A stretch of 64,000 nt of DNA from Rhynchopus sp. YZ270_cl-10 (GCA_964035575.1 OZ037897.1:992001-1056000); one strand, 5' to 3'. Shown: positions 7,744 to 17,930, numbered from the stretch's first letter. The notes: generated by a model not told the origin, from the letters alone. Numbers and translations are program-made.

Positions 7744-10248
7744 ATGGCAGAATTAGGATTTGGGGAGTTGCCTTGTGGACACACTTTTTGTAAAGTGTGT
7801 TTTCAGGAACATAAGGACAGGATGGTGCAGGCACTTGGAATAAACGTGCTTTTTGATCGCATAAAGCAGGAGTATTCCGCTAGAGTTGCTGCGGAGAATC
7901 GGTTGGAGTACTTAGAAACTCGGGTGGAAGAGCTGATCAGGATGACCCCTCAGCCTGAACGGGTTTCGACTCCTTTCCAATCTAATGCGCCAAGCAAGCC
8001 TTTTGCGAACAACACTACCACCAACACCACCACCACCAATACCAACGACAGATTCAGCAATTCCGTGTTCCCCTTCCGCGATGAAGATCTTTCGTCATTT
8101 CCCCCTTTCGGCCACACCAATGGCCACATTAGCCTTGATGATGACATAAACGACATTAACGTTGGCCACGACAAAGTTGCCGCCCTCCTTAAGGACTTTC
8201 CTGAGGACCATTTTGGCACTGCCCTGGGGCTTCCTGTCATTGGTAGCAAAGGGAATGCGGATACCGAAGACCTCATGCGCCATACTTCGCACAACAGTAC
8301 CGATCATATCCCCTTCAGCTTCGACACAAATGGGTTTCAAGCTATGCCGTCCATGGATACCCTATTCGAAGAACCTGCAGAATCCATGCCAGAATATGAC
8401 GAATTCCGCCCAGAACTGGGTCAAGGCATAGCTGGTCTCTTCAGAGATTGTGCAGCAGAGAGTGCGCATATGGGGGTCGACACACTAGCTGCAGAGGAAG
8501 AGGAAGAAGAGCCCCTCCGTCCCCATGCACCCGAGGAGCCCCTTCATGAGTCCCTCCCCGACCAGACTCCGTACACCCCAGAAGCTGCGCCAGGGGCGAT
8601 GGAAATGATGGATACCCCTCCTCCACCGTTGGGCAGTGATAAGCAGATTGCGACCCCACCACCGACCCCACCGAAGGAGATTGTGCAGGAACCTGTAGTG
8701 GAGTTGCCTAGCGGAAAGAGTTGTGTGTTCAGCGCAGCGCCATTAGAAAAGGGAGCAAAGAAGGTTTCGAAGAAGGAGAAGAAGCAGAAGGAGGTGGAGG
8801 TGGCAGAAGAGGTGGAGGAGGAGGAGAAGGAGGAAGAGGAGACCCCCCCGCGGCCGGATACTCCGGTAAAGGAAAGCAAAAAGGAGAAAAAGAAGAGGAA
8901 GGCGACGGAGGCTGTGTCCCCTCTTGACACTGCTTTGGTGATACCTGAGGAGAAAAAAGAGAAAAAAGACGAGAAAAAAAAGGATAAGAAGGAAGAAAAA
9001 AAGGAAGAAAAGAAGGAGGAGAAACCTGCACCCACCGCCGCATCACCCATTGTCAAAAAGGTTCCGACTGCTGCAGAGAAACTTTCCGAAGCGCTTGGAA
9101 AAGGAAAGAAAGTCCCTACCGTAATTCATGCTACTGACAAAAAGACACCAGGATCGCCTTCTTCTACGTGGGTGCAGGGTCTTGATGCCGCGTCCTCCAA
9201 AGAAGCAATCGAGCTTGCGTACAAAAAGATCAGCCCAGGAGATATCTTCCAGATGCTGACTCTCCGTATACCGGACGGCTGTGTCAGGGGATTTACCATA
9301 GATCTTAAGACCAAGCAGGTGACCACCGTCATCCCGAGCGGGCGAGGCTGGAGTGCGGGGGTACGTGCCGGAATGACTATTCTGAGTCGCCACCAGGTTT
9401 CCAAACAAGAAATGCATATATGCTGCCAGCTGAAGGAGGATGCGACCCCGGTTCCTGGACAGTTCAAGGAGACGAAGACGATTCGTGGGAACGATGGTAT
9501 GGTACAGCTTGCGGCGCGTGTTTATGTGAAGGTGGACGGTTCTGCAGGGAAGGATTACGACACTGCCTTGGTCGCAGAGAAGGATTATGACATCCGCCAT
9601 CTCGACCGTGTGGTGTGTCTGCTCTCTTCAAACATAATGAACCGCGAAGGGGTGAAGGTGTACCTCAATGCTTCAGAGCTTGCGCATGACACCGCGCGTA
9701 CCCCAACTAGCGTTGCCCCAACCGCTCCTACTACCCCCGTTGCCTTAGTAGCGCCTACCCGCGCAAAAGCTGGTCAAGCTGTAGAACAAACCCTTATCAT
9801 TGTACGTTCAAAAGGGAAAAATGATTGGGGGTTTAAAGAGGTGGATGGGACTATAACTGAGGTAGCGGAAGGTGGGTTTGCGTATCGTGCTGGGGTGAGG
9901 GAGAAGATGCGGATTACAAAGCAGGATGTGCACGCACAGAAGATGCATTTGACGGTGAGTTTGGATGCAAGGTGGTCTAGGTTGGTAGGCATGGTGAGCG
10001 ATTCGTTTTCAGAGGCAAAGCAGGCAGGAACTGTGGATATCGAAAGAAAAACGACCCTGGGAGGTACCAGTACTGCCAGTGCGGTGATCAACTATGCGGA
10101 CCAAACCGAACTCCACAACGCTCGTTCAATCCGAAAGGGAGTCTCCCTCCGGAAAGGAGCGAAAATTGATTTTACCTTTAACGTTGCCTTCAATAAACGT
10201 GAAAATCGGGACACAATGTACGTAATCGATGCGGTGCTGTGCAAATAA
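7744..10248 (+). CDS. Half-RING, coiled-coil and two PDZ-like domain protein
   Basis: Single-exon frame, 834 aa. ATG 7744 is fixed by an in-frame TAA just upstream (7738) and lies 11 bases after a TTTTAG acceptor-like site. Residues 9-22 read LPCGHTFCKVCF, the central Cys-x-His-x-x-Cys-x-x-Cys part of a RING finger. The first CxxC pair and the last CxPxC pair are absent, so zinc binding and E3 ligase activity are doubtful. A short coiled coil follows (about 30-65). Then come an Asn/Thr-rich linker, an acidic/Pro segment, and a Lys/Glu block (about 335-440). Two related C-terminal modules look PDZ-like: about 500-640 (VTTVIPSGRGWSAGVRAGMTI) and about 680-830 (ITEVAEGGFAYRAGVREKMRI). In both, a hydrophobic strand is followed by A/S-GVRxGM, where PDZ domains have AGLxxGD. 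I infer a scaffold role. Confidence 0.8.
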   Translation: MAELGFGELPCGHTFCKVCFQEHKDRMVQALGINVLFDRIKQEYSARVAAENRLEYLETRVEELIRMTPQPERVSTPFQSNAPSKPFANNTTTNTTTTNTNDRFSNSVFPFRDEDLSSFPPFGHTNGHISLDDDINDINVGHDKVAALLKDFPEDHFGTALGLPVIGSKGNADTEDLMRHTSHNSTDHIPFSFDTNGFQAMPSMDTLFEEPAESMPEYDEFRPELGQGIAGLFRDCAAESAHMGVDTLAAEEEEEEPLRPHAPEEPLHESLPDQTPYTPEAAPGAMEMMDTPPPPLGSDKQIATPPPTPPKEIVQEPVVELPSGKSCVFSAAPLEKGAKKVSKKEKKQKEVEVAEEVEEEEKEEEETPPRPDTPVKESKKEKKKRKATEAVSPLDTALVIPEEKKEKKDEKKKDKKEEKKEEKKEEKPAPTAASPIVKKVPTAAEKLSEALGKGKKVPTVIHATDKKTPGSPSSTWVQGLDAASSKEAIELAYKKISPGDIFQMLTLRIPDGCVRGFTIDLKTKQVTTVIPSGRGWSAGVRAGMTILSRHQVSKQEMHICCQLKEDATPVPGQFKETKTIRGNDGMVQLAARVYVKVDGSAGKDYDTALVAEKDYDIRHLDRVVCLLSSNIMNREGVKVYLNASELAHDTARTPTSVAPTAPTTPVALVAPTRAKAGQAVEQTLIIVRSKGKNDWGFKEVDGTITEVAEGGFAYRAGVREKMRITKQDVHAQKMHLTVSLDARWSRLVGMVSDSFSEAKQAGTVDIERKTTLGGTSTASAVINYADQTELHNARSIRKGVSLRKGAKIDFTFNVAFNKRENRDTMYVIDAVLCK

Positions 10249-10573
10249 GACTGAGGATATAAAAGGAGTAATAGATTCAGATTTTCTCCAAAAAAAATGG
10301 GTTGATGGGAGGACGAGGTATTGTGATAATTGCTTTTTTTTGTTGATGATGGCAAAAAAAAAAAAATACAAAAAGGAAATAAGGTGGGGGGTGATAACGT
10401 TTTTTTTTAAATATATATTCAGGATCTGTTCTGACGGGGGAGAGAGAGGGGTGACAGCTGCACTCTAAACCGGGTATATTAAAAAGCGATACAACCCAAT
10501 GAAAATGACCCCATGAAAAAAAAACTGCGTGGAGTTCACAGATCAATTTTTTTTCAGAAAAAAAAGAAGAAGA

Positions 10574-10642
10574 AAGTGGAGGATTTGCACAAAACTGTGG
10601 CAACACTACCGAGGCAAACTACACTACTCCAAACAATTTATC
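10574..10642 (+). repeat. Dispersed 68-bp element (GTGGAGGATTTGCAC)
   Basis: One of three copies (also 13181-13249 and 19662-19727) at about 90 percent identity by eye over about 66 bases, all on the + strand. Shared landmarks are GGATTTGCACAAAACTGTGG, ACCGAGGCAAACTACACTAC and AATTTATC. TTTGC and GCAAA can pair around the middle. It is too short for a gene and I do not recognise the family. Confidence 0.7.
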
Positions 10643-10880
10643 AAAACAAAAACAAAAAATATCTCCCCCGGCCTCCAGAATAAATCCTGAATTTTAGTTG
10701 TCAACATTATTCCCATATGCAAAACGGGACAGTTTCTAATGGGGGTGTTTTTGTTATTAAAACACGAGGATTACCTTTTTTTTTTTTTTTTGAGGACAAA
10801 AAAGGAAGGATGTACGTGTTACACCCTTTAGTGCTTACTGTTTGTGTTATAAATAGTAAGTATATGAATGTATTTTTTGA

Positions 10881-10932
10881 GGTTACCCAAGCAACGCAAG
10901 GCTTGGGTTCATCTTTTTAAAATCTTTTTTTT
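10881..10932 (+). repeat. Dispersed hairpin, 8-bp ACCCAAGC/GCTTGGGT stem
   Basis: ACCCAAGC (10885-10892) pairs perfectly with GCTTGGGT (10901-10908), followed by TCATCTTTTT and a T run. Relative to the CTAAGC/GCTTAG copies, the second pair has changed from T-A to C-G on both sides. This is the clearest compensatory change in the family. Confidence 0.65.
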
Positions 10933-11450
10933 TTTGAATGTGACTAATCTTGCATAGTAGCTATTTCTTTCTTTCTGAGATGTGGACGGGGATGTGTTTT
11001 TTTTTTTTCTTCTTTTTTCGTTTCCTACACGAGGTGTATGCGCACATCCAATTCAGTCGATTCAACTTTTCTTTCTTTTTGGTTGTTTTTTTTTTTTTGG
11101 AGAGAAAACTGGCCTTGTTCATCTTCTCTGGTATTTTGTTCATCATATGAGTGTTTTCCTTTTTCCTTTTTCTCTTTTGGAACAGTTCACAGCGACTGTT
11201 TAAAAAAAAAACTCTATTATCACAGTTGCATTTGACAGAGAGGTAACGTGCTTCATTCCACCGTAATATGTCGCACACATTATCAACTCCCCCCGACCCC
11301 CCTTTTTTTTTCTTTTCGTGTATGTTGTGTGTTTCGTTTGTTTGTTCGTTTTTGTTTGCAAGTTTTATGTTATTTTTCTTTTGTCTTTTGATGCCTAAAG
11401 GAACTGTGTGATATGCACGGCACATCATGGACAATTCAACCGTCCAAGTT

Positions 11451-11485
11451 GGTACACTGTCACGAGAAGGCTTTGCAACTTACTA
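11451..11485 (+). repeat. Dispersed TACACTG element (short copy)
   Basis: GGTACACTGTCACGAGAAGGCTTTGCAA matches the module at 27803 and 31767 (GGTACACTGTTCACGAGAGG, then GCTTTG). It has no T-rich tail. Confidence 0.4.
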
Positions 11486-11790
11486 AAGGTACTAAGGGTA
11501 CTACTCGTATTTGCTAAAATATTCCAGTCTTCTTGTTTTAGTGCTTTTTTATTCCAAATGATAACTTCGAAATGGATGTAGGGTCTACCCCCTGGTACAC
11601 GCAGTGTCAAACAAAACCATTCATGGGAAAAAAAATAGCTTTAGTTCCACACACACCGCTACCGATAGTGGTACGGTACAGTGTGTACCGAGAAGGGAGG
11701 GAGGGAAGGTACATGCATCGTACCTGCTTGCTCATTTTTCATTGGAAAACCCAACGCGCAGCTGTTGCTCCGCGAGAACGAAATGTGGTC

Positions 11791-11843
11791 AAGGTGACTA
11801 AGCATGAGAGAGCTTAGGATCATCTTATAAAACTTTTCTTTTC
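11791..11843 (+). repeat. Dispersed hairpin, CTAAGC/GCTTAG stem, ATGAGAGA loop
   Basis: CTAAGC at 11798-11803 pairs with GCTTAG at 11812-11817. It is led by AAGGTGA and followed by GATCATCTTATAAAAC and a TTTTC tail. It is nearly identical to the copies at 6841, 27745 and 34187. Confidence 0.65.
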
Positions 11844-11960
11844 ATTGCAATACAAGCAACAAGGGCAACCTGATACCATCCCCGAACTACCCGTCTCTGT
11901 AACGAAAAGAGAGCCCACCTTCAAAACCCAACGTTGTTCCAGCATGATAACGATAGGAAT

Positions 11961-12001
11961 ACTATGTGCATGAGAGAGGCACATTTCAGCCTTACTTTTC
12001 T
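11961..12001 (+). repeat. Dispersed hairpin, TGTGC/GCACA stem
   Basis: TGTGC at 11965-11969 pairs with GCACA at 11979-11983 around ATGAGAGAG. It is followed by TTTCAGCCTTACTTTTC, the same plan with a wholly different but still self-complementary stem. Confidence 0.5.
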
Positions 12002-12215
12002 TTACATTTTTTTTGACAAGATTTCTCAAGAGTCGATGATTTTATCTGTTCACACACCCCCCTCAATAAACCCCCCCTCAGAGAGGCCAACACCCACCCT
12101 TCTCAGTACTGCAACTGCTCTCCAGCCCAGTCAAGTATGGTGCATCCTTCCCCCAATAAAAGTTAATCATCGAATCGACAGCAACTGTTTTATTGGTTCT
12201 TTTCTTTAAAAAAGA

Positions 12216-12250
12216 TGGTGTATGCACGAGAGGCATGTCATCGTTTGGTT
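12216..12250 (+). repeat. Dispersed hairpin, TATGC/GCATG stem
   Basis: TATGC then ACGAGAG then GCATG (12221-12237), followed by TCATCG. The outer pair is a T-G wobble, compared with T-A in the 43801 copy. Confidence 0.5.
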
Positions 12251-12570
12251 GTGGCATTTATTTAAAAGGTGGTACTGCCACGAATTTTTTTTGTCTTTTT
12301 TTTTATGTATCAGATATGTGCCTGAGAGAGGCCTAGTATATTCATATGTCGCTCTTCTTCGTTCAGTCTCTTCGGCGAGGAATTGTTTCCCCCCTTTTTT
12401 TCTTTTTTTTGTCTTTTTGCAAATTCTCACCCAGGCCCGAGTACCTTTTCGTGAAAAAAGGTGTGCCGTGTGTTGTGTACATGACCCACATACTTGAGGC
12501 CGGGGATTTTTCTTCATTGTTATTTTTTGTCTCAGAGTTTGTATGGGTTTTAGTTGTTCATTGCAAAGAT

Positions 12571-12630
12571 AATGACTAAGCACAGTGGGGCTTATGTGCA
12601 TCTCAATATAAACCCTTTTCTGTGTTTTTT
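12571..12630 (+). repeat. Dispersed hairpin, TAAGC/GCTTA stem
   Basis: TAAGC 12577-12581 pairs with GCTTA 12590-12594 around ACAGTGGG. It is followed by TGCATCTCAATATAAACCC and a T run. This is a diverged copy of the 6841 type. Confidence 0.5.
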
Positions 12631-13180
12631 TTTCCTGCGGTCAATGGGAAAAAAAAGACACAGCAGTAGATTAGTGACAAATCAGTGGCAAAGATGTTTG
12701 TTTGGTTTTTGTGCGTATTGAGCTGTTGTCTACGAGCTCTTGCCCTAGCCCCTTTTGCGACAGTCTTTACAAATAAAATCAAAAGATCATCGTCATTTTT
12801 TTTTTTTTTTTTTCAACGTATTTTTCCTTTTTTTTCTCTCTATTTTTTGAACGCAGAAGTGGGAACAAAGCCCCTCCTTCTCTCAAGAGGGGCCACACCT
12901 TCACACATTTTTAAGGTGATTAATTTTTTCTCTTTTTTTTTTAAATTTAGATGGCAGCTACAATAAACCTGATCATCAAAGAAATAGTAAAGGGGAAAAT
13001 AAAATGCAAAACCAAAAATGATAAAAGTCCTCGCTCTAGATTTTGAGGTGTTGCTGTCTCTAAGTAGTTTCTTGCTGTTTTTTTGAAGAAAGGTACTATC
13101 GTTTACAAGACATACCCACTTTGGTCGAGTCTTGTTGACACAATGCAAAAAAAAAAATACATAAAATAAAACCTTTTGGA

Positions 13181-13249
13181 AAGTGGAGGATTTGCACAAA
13201 CTGTGGCAACACAACCGAGGCAACCTACACTACTCCAACAATTTATCAA
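13181..13249 (+). repeat. Dispersed 68-bp element, second copy
   Basis: Same element as 10574-10642, with ACAACCGAGGCAACC in place of ACTACCGAGGCAAAC. Confidence 0.7.
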
Positions 13250-13261
13250 AAATAAATAGTT

Positions 13262-13556
13262 CTTCGGGCGACATTGAGTACAGATCCTGCATTAGCAGGT
13301 GATTGTTCGACACAACAATAAACGAGAACCTTATCCCAGTAAAAAGAGTTTTTCATAAAAGCTGCTCTCAAGGGTTCAGGACGACTGAGCGTCTATACCT
13401 TCCGTAGTACAAACTTCGGAACAACATTGAGTACAGGACCCTAGGTTCCCCAAGCGGGTTAGTAGGGGAGTGTAGATACAACAAAAAAAAAATAAGCAAA
13501 ACTATCACATCATCCTACTAGGTGATTGTCACACAACAGCAATACTGCGAACTGCC
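13262..13556 (+). repeat. Diverged local repeats with ACATTGAGTACAG and TGATTGT motifs
   Basis: ACATTGAGTACAG occurs at about 13272 and 13425. An ATCCT..AGGTGATTGT phrase followed by CACAACA occurs at about 13285 and 13512. In the first copy CCTGC (13287-13291) pairs with GCAGG (13296-13300) around ATTA; in the second CCT pairs with AGG in a shorter hairpin. The segment looks like two or three decayed copies of one structured element. Confidence 0.35.
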
Positions 13557-13961
13557 TACATTGTGGCTCTAATAAAGCGACAGATTATCAAAAGAATTTT
13601 TTTTTTAAAACATCACCAAAAAAAGGAAAAACAAAAAAAATAAGCAAACAATTCGAACAAACAAACGAAGATTAGTGGTTCAGTTATAAAAAAAAAGAAA
13701 ACAAAAAAAAAGCATCTACAAAAAAAAAAGAAAAAAAAAATGCTGTGTGCGGAATGTATTTCTTAGCAAAGTGGAAAAACGTATGCCCCCCTCCCTCCAC
13801 CTCTTTATGCCTCCCCACCTCTCTACTCATATTGCATTGTGCCAGACACCGTAACCACATCCACTCCTTACAGGTGATTCCCCTAACACAACTTTTGTCT
13901 TTTTTTTTTTGCCCTCTTTTTTGTTTAGGTATTGTGTGCTCGCATAGTACGTCAATACACC

Positions 13962-16900
13962 ATGCATTCTCTTGTTATGATGAGTCTTGCTCTGGCAGTG
14001 TCAGGTCTCCGTCCGTCAGAAGGTACTGCTGGCGCACCCCGTGTCGATAGGAGGGAACAGCGCAACCGGAACCATGTGTCCCACAACCCTGGCTACGCCT
14101 TCAACAACGCAACCGATGAGTCCTCTGAGGGTGATGAGGACCGCAAGATGAACCGTCGCCACCGTCGTCACCGCAACAACAACAACTCCACTGAAGAGTC
14201 CACTGAGGGTGAGGAGTCTGAGGTTGAGATTGAGGGAGAGGGAGAGGTTGACACCCGTCCTGAGGCGGAGATTGAGTCTGCAACTGAGGGAGGTGAGAAC
14301 CGTCAGAGGAACCGCAACAACCGTCGCAACCGTCGCAACCGCAACAACAACTCGACTGACGAGACTGAGGGTGATGAGGACCGCAAGATGAACCGTCGCC
14401 ACCGTCGTCACCGCAACAACAACAACTCCACTGAGGAGTCCACTGAGGGTGAGGAGTCTGAGGTTGAGATTGAGGGAGAGGGAGAGGTTGACACTCGTCC
14501 TGAGGCGGAGATTGAGTCTGCCACTGAGGGAGGTGAGAACCGTCAGAGGAACCGTCACAACCGTCACAACCGTCGCAACCGCAACAACAACTCGACTGAC
14601 GAGACAGAGGGTGATGAGGACCGTAAGATGAACCGTCGCCACCGTCGTCACCGCAACAACAACAACTCCACTGAGGAGTCCACTGAGGGTGAGGAGTCTG
14701 AGGTTGAGGGAGAGGGAGAGGTTGACACCCGTCCTGAGGCGGAGATTGAGTCTGCCACTGAGGGAGGTGAGAACCGTCAGAGGAACCGTCACAACCGTCA
14801 CAACCGTCGCAACCGCAACAACAACTCGACTGACGAGACAGAGGGTGATGAGGACCGTAAGATGAACCGTCGCCACCGTCGTCACCGCAACAACAACAAC
14901 TCCACTGAGGAGTCCACTGAGGGTGAGGAGTCTGAGGTTGAGGGAGAGGGAGAGGTTGACACCCGTCCTGAGGCGGAGATTGAGTCTGCCACTGAGGGAG
15001 GTGAGAACCGTCAGAGGAACCGCCACAACCGTCGCAACCGCAACAACAACTCGACTGACGAGACAGAGGGTGATGAGGACCGCAAGATGAACCGTCGCCA
15101 CCGTCGTCACCGCAACAACAACAACTCCACTGAAGAGTCCACTGAGGGTGAGGAGTCTGAGGTTGAGGGAGAGGGAGAGGTTGACACCCGTCCTGAGGCG
15201 GAGATTGAGTCTGCAACTGAGGGAGGTGAGAACCGTCAGAGGAACCGTCACAACCGTCACAACCGTCGCAACCGCAACAACAACTCGACTGACGAGACAG
15301 AGGGTGATGAGGACCGTAAGATGAACCGTCGCCACCGTCGTCACCGCAACAACAACAACTCCACTGAAGAGTCCACTGAGGGTGAGGAGTCTGAGGTTGA
15401 GGGAGAGGGAGAGGTTGACACCCGTCCTGAGGCGGAGATTGAGTCTGCAACTGAGGGAGGTGAGAACCGTCAGAGGAACCGTCACAACCGTCACAACCGT
15501 CGCAACCGCAACAACAACTCGACTGACGAGACAGAGGGTGATGAGGACCGTAAGATGAACCGTCGCCACCGTCGTCACCGCAACAACAACAACTCCACTG
15601 AGGAGTCCACTGAGGGTGAGGAGTCTGAGGTTGAGATTGAGGGAGAGGGAGAGGTTGACACCCGTCCTGAGGCGGAGATTGAGTCTGCAACTGAGGGAGG
15701 TGAGAACCGTCAGAGGAACCGCAACAACCGTCACAACCGTCGCAACCGCAACAACAACTCGACTGACGAGACAGAGGGTGATGAGGACCGTAAGATGAAC
15801 CGTCGCCACCGTCGTCACCGCAACAACAACAACTCCACTGAGGAGTCCACTGAGGGTGAGGAGTCTGAGGTTGAGGGAGAGGGAGAGGTTGACACCCGTC
15901 CTGAGGCGGAGATTGAGTCTGCAACTGAGGGAGGTGAGAACCGTCAGAGGAACCGTCACAACCGTCACAACCGTCGCAACCGCAACAACAACTCGACTGA
16001 CGAGACTGAGGGTGATGAGGACCGCAAGATGAACCGTCGCCACCGTCGTCACCGCAACAACAACAACTCCACTGAGGAGTCCACTGAGGGTGAGGAGTCT
16101 GAGGTTGAGATTGAGGGAGAGGGAGAGGTTGACACCCGTCCTGAGGCGGAGATTGAGTCTGCCACTGAGGGAGGTGAGAACCGTCAGAGGAACCGCAACA
16201 ACAACTCGACTGACGAGACTGAGGGTGATGAGGACCGCAAGATGAACCGTCGCCACCGTCGTCACCGCAACAACAACAACTCCACTGAGGAGTCCACTGA
16301 GGGTGAGGAGTCTGAGGTTGAGATTGAGGGAGAGGGAGAGGTTGACACCCGTCCTGAGGCGGAGATTGAGTCTGCAACTGAGGGAGGTGAGAACCGTCAG
16401 AGGAACCGTCACAACCGTCACAACCGTCGCAACCGCAACAACAACTCGACTGACGAGACAGAGGGTGATGAGGACCGTAAGATGAACCGTCGCCACCGTC
16501 GTCACCGCAACAACAACAACTCCACTGAGGAGTCCACTGAGGGTGAGGAGTCTGAGGTTGAGATTGAGGGAGAGGGAGAGGTTGACACTCGTCCTGAGGC
16601 GGAGATTGAGTCTGCAACTGAGGGAGGTGAGAACCGTCAGAGGAACCGTCACAACCGTCACAACCGTCGCAACCGCAACAACAACTCGACTGACGAGACA
16701 GAGGGTGATGAGGACCGTAAGATGAACCGTCGCCACCGTCGTCACCGCAACAACAACAACTCCACTGAAGAGTCCACTGAGGGTGAGGAGTCTGAGGTTG
16801 AGGGAGAGGGAGAGGTTGACACCCGTCCTGAGGCGGAGATTGAGTCTGCAACTGAGGGAGGTGAGAACCGTCAGAGGAACCGCAACAACCGTCACAACCG

Positions 16901-17222
16901 TCGCAACCGCAACAACAACTCGACTGACGAGACTGAGGGTGATGAGGACCGCAAGATGAACCGTCGCCACCGTCGTCACCGCAACAACAACAACTCCACT
17001 GAAGAGTCCACTGAGGGTGAGGAGTCTGAAATCGAAGGCAATGTTGACGTTATTGTTGAAGGTGATGTCGAGCAGTTGGACCGTCAGAACCACACAAACT
17101 CCACCGACAGCGACTCCACAGGCGAGGAGAGCGGATCCCGCGGACACCCCTCTGTGAGTGGCAGCAAGATGATGGATTTTGAGGACCGTGTACAGGCAGA
17201 ACGCGAAAGGGATGGCCAATAA
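13962..17222 (+). CDS. Secreted repeat protein, 13 acidic/basic sequon-rich repeats
   Basis: Single-exon frame, 1086 aa. The chosen ATG (13962) opens a typical signal peptide, MHSLVMMSLALAVSGLRPSEG. The frame is open further upstream but without another ATG before the TTTAG acceptor-like site. From about residue 60 to 1020 there are 13 copies of a roughly 78-80-residue unit (about 234-240 bp). In order, each unit has an acidic block (STEESTEGEESEVE), EGEGEVDTRPEAEIESATEG, a basic Arg/Asn/His block (ENRQRNRHNRHNRRNRNNN), STDETEGDED and RKMNRRHRRHRNNNN. Copies differ mainly by presence of an EI dipeptide and by the number of RHN triplets; copy 9 is shortened. Every unit has N-x-S/T sequons at both NNNNST and NNNST, so dozens of possible glycans. 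The C-terminus is non-repetitive. No known family is recognised; a surface, coat or matrix polymer is plausible. Confidence 0.8.
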   Translation: MHSLVMMSLALAVSGLRPSEGTAGAPRVDRREQRNRNHVSHNPGYAFNNATDESSEGDEDRKMNRRHRRHRNNNNSTEESTEGEESEVEIEGEGEVDTRPEAEIESATEGGENRQRNRNNRRNRRNRNNNSTDETEGDEDRKMNRRHRRHRNNNNSTEESTEGEESEVEIEGEGEVDTRPEAEIESATEGGENRQRNRHNRHNRRNRNNNSTDETEGDEDRKMNRRHRRHRNNNNSTEESTEGEESEVEGEGEVDTRPEAEIESATEGGENRQRNRHNRHNRRNRNNNSTDETEGDEDRKMNRRHRRHRNNNNSTEESTEGEESEVEGEGEVDTRPEAEIESATEGGENRQRNRHNRRNRNNNSTDETEGDEDRKMNRRHRRHRNNNNSTEESTEGEESEVEGEGEVDTRPEAEIESATEGGENRQRNRHNRHNRRNRNNNSTDETEGDEDRKMNRRHRRHRNNNNSTEESTEGEESEVEGEGEVDTRPEAEIESATEGGENRQRNRHNRHNRRNRNNNSTDETEGDEDRKMNRRHRRHRNNNNSTEESTEGEESEVEIEGEGEVDTRPEAEIESATEGGENRQRNRNNRHNRRNRNNNSTDETEGDEDRKMNRRHRRHRNNNNSTEESTEGEESEVEGEGEVDTRPEAEIESATEGGENRQRNRHNRHNRRNRNNNSTDETEGDEDRKMNRRHRRHRNNNNSTEESTEGEESEVEIEGEGEVDTRPEAEIESATEGGENRQRNRNNNSTDETEGDEDRKMNRRHRRHRNNNNSTEESTEGEESEVEIEGEGEVDTRPEAEIESATEGGENRQRNRHNRHNRRNRNNNSTDETEGDEDRKMNRRHRRHRNNNNSTEESTEGEESEVEIEGEGEVDTRPEAEIESATEGGENRQRNRHNRHNRRNRNNNSTDETEGDEDRKMNRRHRRHRNNNNSTEESTEGEESEVEGEGEVDTRPEAEIESATEGGENRQRNRNNRHNRRNRNNNSTDETEGDEDRKMNRRHRRHRNNNNSTEESTEGEESEIEGNVDVIVEGDVEQLDRQNHTNSTDSDSTGEESGSRGHPSVSGSKMMDFEDRVQAERERDGQ
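14101..17032 (+). repeat. In-frame coding minisatellite, about 234-240 bp x 13
   Basis: The units are almost identical at DNA level, including synonymous positions (for example CGCAAG versus CGTAAG and ACTGAAGAG versus ACTGAGGAG alternate in patches). This indicates recent unequal exchange or conversion. Unit starts, judged from the aagatgaaccgtcgcc phrase, fall about every 210-240 bases from 14146 to about 16955. Confidence 0.9.
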
Positions 17223-17873
17223 GCTGTCTGCATCATTGTGACATGCTGTGTGGAGGGGAAACAACACATATCAGCTGCTATCGTTTTTGACCCCTCCCTC
17301 TCTGCCTTTTTATAAAAAAATGTGATTTTGGTGCACACTTTGTAAAAGTGTATGTCCTCGAGCTATAAACAACTTTCAAATTTTCTTTCGTTTAATTTCT
17401 AAGCTGAAGTGTGTTTTTACACTGCCATTAGACGACTCTTATAATGTGTGTTTCAACACATTCCTTCGCTTTTCATATGCTCTTTTTGTGAATTGGTGTC
17501 TTGATTTAAGGCGACGCTTTTAAAAGATTCCCGCTACTCTAGACTTCGCACCCAGAGGCCTAGGTATTTCTTATTCTTTGTTCCAACAATTCGCCTTTTT
17601 TTCCTTATTATTTTTGGTCTAAAAAGACCTTTTTTTGGGGGGTGTCAAATGAACGGAATCGATATTCGCTCATTTTTTATTGCACGCACACAACGCCCAC
17701 TTCTTGATTTGATTTGATTTTCATATAATCCCTTTTCCCTCCTTTCCCCCCCTTCCCGCTCTTGCTGTTTGGTTACAGGCAGGTAGTGCATACAAAAAAA
17801 ACCCTTATCAACGAAGTGACGGCGATAAGGGGGGAGTTATTTGCACGAAGCCTTTTTTTCAATTGGTGTGTTC

Positions 17874-17930
17874 AGATGTGTGTATGCATGAGAGGGTACA
17901 TTCACCTTACAAGGTTTCTCTTCAATTGGT
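17874..17930 (+). repeat. Degenerate dispersed hairpin
   Basis: GATGTGTGTATGCATGAGAG then GGTACATTCACCTTACAAGG keeps the order of the 43801 copy (GTATGC, GAGAG, ATTCATCTTGCAAG), but its stem is reduced to GTA/TAC. Confidence 0.35.

Larger units (their letters stand above)
10249..13961. other. Long A/T-rich spacer with many dispersed elements
   Basis: No gene seen in 3.7 kb; the ORFs are short and homopolymer-driven. It is the richest stretch for dispersed elements. Hairpins are at 10881, 11791, 11961, 12216 and 12571, a TACACTG element is at 11451, and GTGGAGGATTTGCAC elements are at 10574 and 13181. A pair of GACATTGAGTACAG-type repeats lies in 13260-13560. Just before the next gene, CCCCTAACAC (a branch-point-like motif), a long T/C tract and TGTTTAG (ends 13928) form a convincing 3' splice site 33 bases upstream of the ATG. 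Confidence 0.6.

Noticed and set aside
14016-17267. Antisense open frame of over 1000 codons across the repeat gene
   Set aside because: It mirrors the repeat unit: one stop-free antisense unit repeated 13 times stays open. The sense strand has the signal peptide and sensible charged repeats, while the antisense gives low-complexity Val/Leu/Arg text.
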